Below are positions 1-5,477 of a stretch of 6,681 nt of DNA, piece by piece; positions within the stretch are counted from its first letter, which is position 1, and each line of letters opens with the position of its first letter. Below the pieces are notes generated by a model that was not told the origin of the DNA, ran no database searches, and worked only from the letters and a program-made list of their open reading frames with translations. Origin of the DNA: Dictyoglomaceae bacterium (lineage in GTDB: Bacteria > Dictyoglomota > Dictyoglomia > Dictyoglomales > Dictyoglomaceae); assembly GCA_028276205.1 (NCBI GenBank), contig JAPYWU010000081.1:1-6681 (forward strand). The letters are read 5' to 3'. A program made the translations under genes and the position numbers.

Positions 1-1
1 A

Positions 2-964
2 GCAGTAGACTTATTCTTAGGTGCAAATGCTTTACCTGACGATGATCCAAGAAATAAATATTATCCCGGAGATTTCACATATGGTGGGGGACACGTTATA
101 GAGGATTTAGTAGCAGGTAAAGAAATCAGAATAACTGCTCAAGCATACGGTACAGATTGTTACCCAAGGAGATTTCTGGATGCTTATATTACAATAAATG
201 ATCTTAATGAGGCTGTACTTTTTAATATAAGAAATGCATATCAAAATTATAATGTGGCTGTAAATTCTTCAAATAGAGTATTGTATACATACTTAGGTAT
301 GTTAAAACCTAAGTATGGTAATGCAAATTATTCCAGTGCAGGACAATTATCACCTCTTTTAAATGATCCTTATTATAAGACTATTGGAATTGGAACTCGT
401 ATATTTTTGGGTGGTGGTATAGGATATGTGGCTTGGCATGGAACTCAACATAATCCTTCTGTAGAGAGAACAGAAAGGGGTATACCAAAAGGTGGGGCAG
501 GTACATTAGCAGTTATTGGTGATCTTAAGCAGATGAACGCAAAATGGCTTCGTGGTGTAAGTATGAAGGGATATGGGGTCTCTCTGGCTGTAGGTATAGG
601 AGTACCTATCCCTATTTTGGACGAAGAGATGGCTTTTTATACATCTGTTAGTGATGAGGATATATTAGCACCAGTAGTAGATTATGCAACAGCTTATCCT
701 AATAGGGAATCGGATGTTATTACCTATGTAAGTTATAAAGAGCTTAAGAGTGGTTATATTGAACTTTTTGGAAAGAAGGTACCTACAAGCCCATTGTCAA
801 GTTATTCTAAAGCTAAAGAGATAGCTGAAACACTTAAATCATGGATAAAAGAAGGAAAATTCTTTTTAACTTCTCCTTCTGCTCCACTTCCTGGGGTAGA
901 GTCAGGTATAAAATTTAAACCATTTAGTGGAAGAGAGATTTTAGAGGAGGTGGAGAAGAAGTGA
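2..964 (+). CDS. Homocysteine biosynthesis protein, COG1900/DUF39 family (5' end outside window)
   Basis: This protein belongs to the family (M. acetivorans MA1821) that acts in making homocysteine from aspartate semialdehyde and sulfide, in the cytoplasm. The frame is open from base 2, so the N-terminus is missing; 320 residues are visible. Family hallmarks are a GTDCYPRRF segment whose Cys (visible residue 53, codon 158-160) probably corresponds to the conserved functional cysteine, YSSAGQLSPLLNDP (110-123), IFLGGG (134-139), GTQH (147-150) and GIGVPIPILDEE (198-209). I see no C-terminal CBS domains, which some archaeal members carry; the protein ends soon after the DUF39 core. Its stop overlaps the GTG of the next gene by 4 bp (GTGA), so the two are probably translationally coupled. 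The family call is strong; the exact reaction is taken from archaeal work. Confidence 0.93.
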   Translation, partial: AVDLFLGANALPDDDPRNKYYPGDFTYGGGHVIEDLVAGKEIRITAQAYGTDCYPRRFLDAYITINDLNEAVLFNIRNAYQNYNVAVNSSNRVLYTYLGMLKPKYGNANYSSAGQLSPLLNDPYYKTIGIGTRIFLGGGIGYVAWHGTQHNPSVERTERGIPKGGAGTLAVIGDLKQMNAKWLRGVSMKGYGVSLAVGIGVPIPILDEEMAFYTSVSDEDILAPVVDYATAYPNRESDVITYVSYKELKSGYIELFGKKVPTSPLSSYSKAKEIAETLKSWIKEGKFFLTSPSAPLPGVESGIKFKPFSGREILEEVEKK

Positions 965-1368
965 GAACAGAGAGAATAGTATTACATTTCCCAAAGGAAC
1001 TTGCTGATAAGCCGGTAGTGGTAAATTTGGTAAAGAAATTTAATTTAGATTTTAATATACTTAAGGCTACTATTACTCCTGACGAAGAAGGATTAATGGT
1101 TTTGGAACTTTCAGGGGAGGATGACAATTTTAAAAAAGGAATTGAATATTTGAAAGATTTAGGGGTTGAAATTCAGCCTCTTTCACAAGATGTGGTATGG
1201 TTAGAGGATAAATGTGTTCATTGTGGGTATTGCGTAAGTTATTGCCCAACAAAAGCCCTTTATAGAGAAGATTATTTAGTTAGGTTTGATTCTCAAAAAT
1301 GTACAGCATGTGGAATTTGTGTAGAACTATGTCCGTATAATGCTATGGAGATAAAGATCTTTGTTTAG
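961..1368 (+). CDS. NIL-domain 2x[4Fe-4S] ferredoxin-like protein (MA1822-type homocysteine synthesis partner)
   Basis: This 135-residue cytoplasmic protein has an N-terminal NIL domain (about 1-75, alternating beta strands and helices) followed by a bacterial-type double 4Fe-4S domain. Cluster cysteines are C85, C88, C91, C95 and C114, C117, C120, C124, both sets in CxxCxxCxxxCP spacing, so both clusters look intact. NIL domains otherwise occur at the C-terminus of MetN methionine-importer ATPases, where they sense methionine. Fused to ferredoxin and next to DUF39, this is the MA1822 arrangement, thought to supply electrons for the reductive step of sulfide incorporation. The GTG start is fixed by AGGAGGTG at 945-952, 8 nt upstream, and by the 4-bp overlap with the preceding stop. 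The NIL part could also sense methionine or homocysteine; that is inference. Confidence 0.93.
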   Translation: MRTERIVLHFPKELADKPVVVNLVKKFNLDFNILKATITPDEEGLMVLELSGEDDNFKKGIEYLKDLGVEIQPLSQDVVWLEDKCVHCGYCVSYCPTKALYREDYLVRFDSQKCTACGICVELCPYNAMEIKIFV

Positions 1369-1378
1369 ATATATTTGG

Positions 1379-1413
1379 ATAGGGGGAGAGGATATATTTT
1401 TCTCTCCCCCTAT
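1379..1413 (+). terminator. Perfect 12-bp hairpin between NIL-ferredoxin and UPF0280 genes (terminator or attenuator)
   Basis: ATAGGGGGAGAG (1379-1390) and CTCTCCCCCTAT (1402-1413) are exact reverse complements with an 11-nt AU-rich loop. The stem starts 10 nt after the ferredoxin stop codon (1366-1368) and ends 3 nt before ATG 1417. The following bases, TTAATGG, are only mildly U-rich, so a classical intrinsic terminator is uncertain. Partial termination, mRNA processing or 3'-end protection, and control of translation of the next gene by hiding the G-rich arm are all possible. Confidence 0.6.
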
Positions 1414-1416
1414 TTA

Positions 1417-2154
1417 ATGGATTTTATGACAAAGGAATATATAGAAAGAAAATATAGAAGGTTAATGAAAACAGATGATCTTGTAGGTTTTCCTGTAAAG
1501 ATTCAGGAAAGTGATCTATTTGTTTTAGCGGAGAAAAATCTTGAGAAAGAAACATTAAAAATACTATCTTTCTATAGACAACAATTAGAGGATTATATAT
1601 CAAGAGATCCTCTATTTAAAATATCTTTAACTCCATACACTGTGAAAGAGGATGCTCCTTTAATAGTTAAACAGATGGCATACTGGGCAGGAAAGGCTGG
1701 AGTTGGACCAATGGCTTCTGTAGCAGGAGCTATATCAGAGTTTGTTGGAAAAGAACTTTTAAATTATTCCTCTCAAATAATTATTGAAAATGGCGGAGAT
1801 ATTTTTATTTCTACAAAAAAGGAAAGAAGAGTATTAGTTTTTGCAGGAGATTCTCCCTGGAGTAATAAAATAGGAATACTTATTCCTAAAGATTCAGTGT
1901 TAGGTATTTGTACATCTTCTGGAACAGTAGGACCTTCACTTAGTTTTGGTAAGGCTGATGCTGTTGTTATAATATCAGATTCTGCTGTTTTTGCAGATGC
2001 TATGGCTACAGCAGTGGGGAACCTCATACAAAAGCCTGAAGATATAAATATAGGATTGGAATTTGCTAAAAAATTTCCAGAAATTCATCAGGTAATAATT
2101 ATTATAGGAGAACATTTAGGAGTTTGGGGTAAATATGAATTGATAGATGTTTAA
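1417..2154 (+). CDS. UPF0280 family protein (COG2122), ApbE-like, sulfide-assimilation associated
   Basis: This 245-residue protein resembles the flavin transferase ApbE in its C-terminal half. Conserved segments are GPMASVAGAI (97-106), ENGGDIF (124-130), GICTSSGTVGPS (163-174) and SDSAVFADAMATAVGN (187-202); the last two match the TSSGT and D.DA.ATA pattern of ApbE. The M. acetivorans homologue MA1715 was linked to efficient use of sulfide, and the position after DUF39 and NIL-ferredoxin supports the same job here. The biochemical reaction is not established. I chose ATG 1417 (ATG 1426 is an alternative) because the 42 bases upstream from an in-frame TTG at 1375 are filled by a strong hairpin, and because the family normally starts just before the EYIERKYRRL-like segment. 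No clear Shine-Dalgarno precedes 1417, so translation may depend on coupling to the upstream gene. Confidence 0.88.
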   Translation: MDFMTKEYIERKYRRLMKTDDLVGFPVKIQESDLFVLAEKNLEKETLKILSFYRQQLEDYISRDPLFKISLTPYTVKEDAPLIVKQMAYWAGKAGVGPMASVAGAISEFVGKELLNYSSQIIIENGGDIFISTKKERRVLVFAGDSPWSNKIGILIPKDSVLGICTSSGTVGPSLSFGKADAVVIISDSAVFADAMATAVGNLIQKPEDINIGLEFAKKFPEIHQVIIIIGEHLGVWGKYELIDV

Positions 2155-2157
2155 TAT

Positions 2158-2688
2158 CTAAGCTATTTCCACAATTACTTGTGTATTTTTTTCTGGTACA
2201 TTTATATCCACAATTTTTCCTTTGAAATCTGGATTACTTATTAGTTCTTCCAATTCTTCTGGAGAAAAATCTATTTTTTCTCCGTATTTTTCTGCATATG
2301 TATTAGCAAATTTTAGTCCCCATTTTGCTAAGGATAGTGGAATGCTTATATTTACTATATTATTTCCATTTTCTATTACCTTTAACAGAAGTAACCTTTT
2401 GCCTCTATTCTGGCTTTCTTCTAATTTTTTTAAGAGTTCTTCCGCTTCTTCAGCTGTAATTCTGCCTTCCTGAACTAATCTCAAAATTTTATATCTTTCT
2501 TCTCTCATTTTTATCCTCCTTTTATAACTGTATCTTTTAGAATTGTAGATAATCTTTATTCCAAAGTATACAAAAATAAGAGGCCAAAATTTCCATAGAT
2601 CCTTAAGGAAAGGTATTTGAAAATTTTGAGCAATAAGAGAAATACCAATAATTAGAAAAACTATTCCCCAAAAATATTTATTAAACAT
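2158..2688 (-). CDS. Membrane protein with LiaI/LiaF-type N-terminus, SHOCT-like module and YvlB-like C-terminal domain
   Basis: This 176-residue protein has two hydrophobic segments (about 7-24 and 30-48) joined by a short loop, as in LiaI/LiaF-type transmembrane regions. A strongly basic stretch (50-60) follows that should face the cytoplasm. Residues about 61-92 form a SHOCT-like helical pair with the LVQEGRITAEEAEELLKKLE signature seen in YvlB/LiaX-like proteins. The remainder (about 96-176) has the alternating pattern of the YvlB/DUF2089-associated C-terminal domain, ending in a VDINVPEKNTQVIVEI-type strand pair. ATG 2688 has AGGAGG at 2695-2700 with a 6-nt spacer and lies inside the end of the DUF2089 gene (8-bp overlap), so the two are one unit. 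Related proteins are linked to cell-envelope stress in Firmicutes; the role here is inferred. Its stop is 3 bp from the convergent UPF0280 stop. Confidence 0.8.
   Translation of the reverse strand: MFNKYFWGIVFLIIGISLIAQNFQIPFLKDLWKFWPLIFVYFGIKIIYNSKRYSYKRRIKMREERYKILRLVQEGRITAEEAEELLKKLEESQNRGKRLLLLKVIENGNNIVNISIPLSLAKWGLKFANTYAEKYGEKIDFSPEELEELISNPDFKGKIVDINVPEKNTQVIVEIA
2506..2520 (-). promoter_or_regulatory. Internal Shine-Dalgarno and in-frame ATG (candidate second start of the membrane protein gene)
   Basis: Within the gene, AGGAGG (2520-2515) is followed by a 6-nt spacer and an in-frame ATG (2508-2506) encoding Met61. The layout nearly duplicates that of the gene's own start (AGGAGG, 6 nt, ATG). 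Initiation here would give a soluble 116-residue protein lacking both membrane helices. The motif also encodes KRRIKM, so it could be a by-product of a basic membrane-flanking stretch. Confidence 0.5.
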
Positions 2689-3052
2689 CTTTATCCTCCT
2701 CTAAAGCTTTTAAAGCCTCTTGGACTGTAATTTCTCCTTTTTCCAATTTATCAATAATCCATCTTATTTTGTCTTTTGGCTCTTCTTCAGATATGAGTCC
2801 TAAATTTTTTAAGATATTATCCAACTTACTTCTTACTGTAGGATAAGAAATTTTAAGAATTCTTTCCATTTCTCTTACGTTTCCCCTTGTTTTTAGGAAG
2901 AGTTCTAAGAATTCCATTTCTTCTTTACTGAGACTTGCTAATCTGCTAACCCAAAATTCTCCCTCAATAGTTATCTTACAATCAGGACATTCAAGTTTCC
3001 TGATAATCATTTCTTTACCACATATAGGACATTTTGGTAGATTATGAGGCAT
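2681..3052 (-). CDS. DUF2089 family protein: zinc ribbon plus helix-turn-helix, putative transcription regulator
   Basis: This 123-residue protein begins with a zinc ribbon (C8-x2-C11 and C22-x2-C25). A helix-turn-helix-like region follows (about 42-86, with MERILKISYPTVRSKLDNIL as the likely DNA-binding part), then a short SHOCT-like tail (about 93-119, KGEITVQEALKALE). This is the DUF2089/COG3877 layout. ATG 3052 is supported by AGGAGG at 3058-3063 with a 5-nt spacer. It overlaps the downstream membrane protein gene by 8 bp. A role as a cytoplasmic DNA-binding regulator that senses a signal through its membrane partner is inferred from architecture; I know of no direct demonstration. The two palindromes upstream would be natural autoregulatory targets. 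Confidence 0.85.
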   Translation of the reverse strand: MPHNLPKCPICGKEMIIRKLECPDCKITIEGEFWVSRLASLSKEEMEFLELFLKTRGNVREMERILKISYPTVRSKLDNILKNLGLISEEEPKDKIRWIIDKLEKGEITVQEALKALEEDKDV

Positions 3053-3066
3053 CCTTTCCTCCTTTA

Positions 3067-3086
3067 AAAATTTACATATAAATTTT
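3067..3086 (-). promoter_or_regulatory. Palindrome overlapping the DUF2089 promoter (operator candidate)
   Basis: Arms AAAATTTA (3067-3074) and TAAATTTT (3079-3086) are exact reverse complements around a central CATA. The site covers the proposed -10 element and the likely transcription start, just upstream of the ribosome site, which is a typical repressor position. The arms are all A/T in an AT-rich spacer, so chance is a real alternative. Confidence 0.4.
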
Positions 3087-3110
3087 ATAATTTTTAACTA
3101 TAAAAATCAA
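3082..3110 (-). promoter_or_regulatory. Candidate sigma70-type promoter for the DUF2089 unit
   Basis: On the minus strand TTGATT (3110-3105) and TAAAAT (3087-3082) are separated by 17 bp. Transcription would start near 3075 and give a short leader reaching the AGGAGG at 3058-3063. The region is so A/T-rich that other -10-like hexamers, such as TATAAA two bases upstream, are nearby. Confidence 0.4.
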
Positions 3111-3125
3111 TATTTTAAATAGAAA

Positions 3126-3143
3126 TTTTTACTATGGTAAAAA
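3126..3143. promoter_or_regulatory. Palindrome TTTTTAC-TATG-GTAAAAA between permease stop and DUF2089 promoter
   Basis: Exact 7-bp arms flank a 4-bp centre. It starts 2 bp after the permease stop and lies 15 bp upstream of the proposed -35. It could be an operator for the DUF2089 promoter. Alternatively it is a weak terminator of the ABC operon, since TTTCTATTT follows on the minus strand. With almost no G/C in the stem, a terminator seems poor for a thermophile. Confidence 0.4.
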
Positions 3144-3145
3144 GT

Positions 3146-4381
3146 TTACTCTGAGCGTAATGCTTGTATTGGATCCAAATTAGCAGCTCGCATAGCAGGT
3201 AAAACGCCAAATATTAGTCCTATAAAAAGAGAGAAAAAAAAGCCAAGTAGTATGGTAGTTATATTAAGGGAATATGGTATCTCAAAGTTTTTCAATATTT
3301 CTCCAGTGATTATGGATAAAAAAATTCCTAAAAATCCACCTATTATCCCTAAAAAGGATGATTCAGTAAGAAATTGAACTAATATATCTCTTCTTCTGGC
3401 TCCTATAGCTTTTCTTATACCAATTTCTTTATACCTTTCTGTAACAGAGACCAGCATTATATTCATTATTCCAATACCTCCAACAATGAGGGATATACTT
3501 GCTATTCCCGCTAAAGTTAAAGTTAATATATTTAATATTTCATTCATAGCAGATAAAAGATCTTCTTGTTTTGCAACAATAAAATTTAATTTCCCTCTGA
3601 TTTGCTTCAATATAAATATAAGCTTTTGCTTATAAATATCAATGTTTTTTGAATCTTTTACTTGAGCAATAATAAGGTTAAGATTTTGGTCCCCTTTTAA
3701 GATAAAAGCAGTAGTAAGAGGTATTATGATTCTGGAATCTAAATCACCCAAATTTTGGCTATATCCCTTTTCTTTAAGAATCCCTATAATTCTAAAATTA
3801 TAGCTTCCTATTTTAATTATTTTGTTCAGGGATTCTTGAGGTTGAGATGCAATATTTTTTGCAATCTTAGGTCCTATGATACATACTTTTTCCTTTGAGG
3901 ATATTTCATACACTGAAAAGAATCTTCCATGGGTAATTCCATCTTTATTAATAATTAATCCTTCGTTATCAGTACCATAAATAGTAGCGTTAATGAGAAA
4001 AATTTTATATTTCACTTCTAAGTAAGAGGTCACCATAGATGAGAATATAATTTCATCTTTAAATACTCTTCTAAGGGATAGTAGGTCATTATATTTGAAG
4101 AGTTGTGGGATAACTCCTCTTTGATTTCTAAAATTCTGATTTCTGATGGAATTAAACGTTCCTTCTGTTTCTACTGAGGTAGGAAATATTAATAGGGTAT
4201 TTCCTCCTAAATTTTCAATTATTTGAAGAGTTTGATCTTTGGCACCTTCTCCTATAGAAATAAGGAGAACTACTGAAAATACACCAATAATAATCCCTAA
4301 GATGGTTAAAAAAGATCTTAGTTTATTACTCTTAAGAGTGAAAAGAGCCATCTTTAGATTTTCATAAAACTTTGTGTTCAT
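3146..4381 (-). CDS. MacB-type ABC transporter permease (MacB_PCD plus FtsX domains)
   Basis: This 411-residue inner-membrane permease has the standard MacB/FtsX topology: TM1 at about 22-43, a large extracytoplasmic domain of about 240 residues (44-285), then TM2 (about 287-312), TM3 (about 342-360) and TM4 (about 373-395). Typical motifs are KLRSFLTILGIIIG at TM1, the cytoplasmic VTERYKEIGIRKAIGARRRDI segment after TM2 that contacts the ATPase, and the RAANLDPIQALR tail. It has no nucleotide-binding domain, so it needs a separate ATPase, and none is adjacent. It follows the adaptor gene with a 1-bp gap and only a weak A-rich ribosome site, which suggests coupled translation. Members export macrolides, peptides or lipoproteins, or act as mechanotransmitters; the substrate here is unknown. 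Confidence 0.92.
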   Translation of the reverse strand: MNTKFYENLKMALFTLKSNKLRSFLTILGIIIGVFSVVLLISIGEGAKDQTLQIIENLGGNTLLIFPTSVETEGTFNSIRNQNFRNQRGVIPQLFKYNDLLSLRRVFKDEIIFSSMVTSYLEVKYKIFLINATIYGTDNEGLIINKDGITHGRFFSVYEISSKEKVCIIGPKIAKNIASQPQESLNKIIKIGSYNFRIIGILKEKGYSQNLGDLDSRIIIPLTTAFILKGDQNLNLIIAQVKDSKNIDIYKQKLIFILKQIRGKLNFIVAKQEDLLSAMNEILNILTLTLAGIASISLIVGGIGIMNIMLVSVTERYKEIGIRKAIGARRRDILVQFLTESSFLGIIGGFLGIFLSIITGEILKNFEIPYSLNITTILLGFFFSLFIGLIFGVLPAMRAANLDPIQALRSE

Positions 4382-4382
4382 T

Positions 4383-5477
4383 TTAATTTTCTTTATAAAT
4401 TCTTATTTTTGAGTTATCAGAGATCTTATCAAGAGGAGATAATATCACAAAATCTCCTTCTTTTAGTCCTTCTTTTATTTCCACATAATCAGTATTCATA
4501 TCACCTATTACAACTTCTTTTCTTTTTGCTTTTCCATTTTTTACAGTGTATACATAGGTTTTGCCTTCTTTAAAAGAGATAGTGCTTAAAGGTATTACAA
4601 TAACATTTTTCTTTACTCCTATATTTATGGTGGCAGAGATGCTCATACCTTCGACTACTTTGTTTCCAAGTTGAGGAAGATTAACGGAAACTTCGTAAGA
4701 GTAGGAACCATCCTTATTTAGAGAAGGGATCATACTTATGGATGTTATTTTTCCTCTCCAAGGATTTTCTTCTAAGGCATCCACATATATTTCTACATCT
4801 TGACCTTCTTTTATTTTTAAAATATTGTTTTCATCTACTTTTAATAAACCAACCAAAGAAGTAGGATCAATTATGGTGATTATAGAGTTATTATTTGAAA
4901 TATTAAGATTGAATAGGGACAAAAGACTGGAAAGATTTCCTAAGAGATTTGCGGTTGGGGCTTGTTCTTGAGATTTTATAGTTTCTCCTGGAGTGATATT
5001 TATTTTGGCTATAATGCCAGATATCGGGGCTCTTACTATTCGTTCTTCATAAAGACTTTTTAAAGAATCATAATAATTTTCTAAGGTATTTAGTTGATCT
5101 TGAGAGAAATAAGGAGTATCACTTTGTTGAAAACCTATACCTTTTAATGCTGTACTTATTTTTAAAAGATCAATCATATTTTTTATTTGGTCCATCTGTT
5201 TTTTTAGTTCCTGAGCATCTATTATGGCCAGTATATCTCCTTTTTTAACTTTGTCTCCTGGTTTTACTCTAACTTCTTTTACCATTCCAGATATTTTAGG
5301 ATATATGTCTATTTTTCTTGAAAAGGATAAGCTTCCGCTTACACTTATAGACAGAGGTAAATCTCTTCTTGAGACCTTTAATATCTCTACGTCAATAGGT
5401 CTATTAACTATTTGAAAGTATGCAAAAAGAGCTATTGCAATTCCTAATATTAATATGGTCAGATATACTTTTTTCAT
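4383..5477 (-). CDS. HlyD/MacA-type periplasmic adaptor (membrane fusion protein)
   Basis: This 364-residue adaptor is anchored by one N-terminal helix (about 4-21, no lipobox Cys). The first lipoyl half (about 57-88, SGMVKEVRVKPGDKVKKGD) is followed by a short helical hairpin (about 90-147). The second lipoyl half starts at RAPISGIIAKI (149-159), then come a beta-barrel domain (about 206-290) and a membrane-proximal domain (about 291-364, with IPLSTISFKEGKTYVYTV). Two details are unusual. The hairpin is short compared with MacA, and the second lipoyl half contains an extra stretch of about 25 residues (about 171-196) rich in Leu, Asn and Ser. ATG 5477 overlaps the phospholipase-like gene's stop by 4 bp (ATGA), and the permease follows after 1 bp. 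It would link the permease to the cell exterior or outer layer. Confidence 0.9.
   Translation of the reverse strand: MKKVYLTILILGIAIALFAYFQIVNRPIDVEILKVSRRDLPLSISVSGSLSFSRKIDIYPKISGMVKEVRVKPGDKVKKGDILAIIDAQELKKQMDQIKNMIDLLKISTALKGIGFQQSDTPYFSQDQLNTLENYYDSLKSLYEERIVRAPISGIIAKINITPGETIKSQEQAPTANLLGNLSSLLSLFNLNISNNNSIITIIDPTSLVGLLKVDENNILKIKEGQDVEIYVDALEENPWRGKITSISMIPSLNKDGSYSYEVSVNLPQLGNKVVEGMSISATINIGVKKNVIVIPLSTISFKEGKTYVYTVKNGKAKRKEVVIGDMNTDYVEIKEGLKEGDFVILSPLDKISDNSKIRIYKEN

Noticed and set aside
254..964. GTG 254 as the start of the DUF39 gene
   Set aside because: The frame is open and family-like upstream to base 2, including the GTDCYP cysteine motif, so GTG 254 is an internal valine.
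924..1127. Antisense ORF opposite the DUF39/ferredoxin junction
   Set aside because: It lies wholly opposite two well-supported genes, has low-complexity Ser-rich content and no ribosome site. The antisense ORFs at 1773-2027 (-), 2222-2473 (+) and 5224-5415 (+) were rejected for the same reason.
961..1368. Calling the ferredoxin-like protein part of a MetN importer because of the NIL domain
   Set aside because: There is no ATPase domain or MetI/MetQ neighbour; the NIL-ferredoxin fusion next to DUF39 has its own known context.
1375..1416. TTG 1375 as the start of the UPF0280 gene
   Set aside because: It has no ribosome site. The codons it would add are the two arms of a perfect hairpin, and family members begin near the later methionines.
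2170..2192. CACAA-TTAC-TTGTG stem plus seven T as a terminator for the sulfur cluster
   Set aside because: The stem has only 5 bp with two G/C pairs and lies in coding sequence of the opposing gene. It is too weak to annotate, especially for a thermophile.
3146..4381. Calling the permease MacB proper
   Set aside because: True MacB has a fused N-terminal ATPase domain. This protein has only the permease part, so no gene symbol is given.
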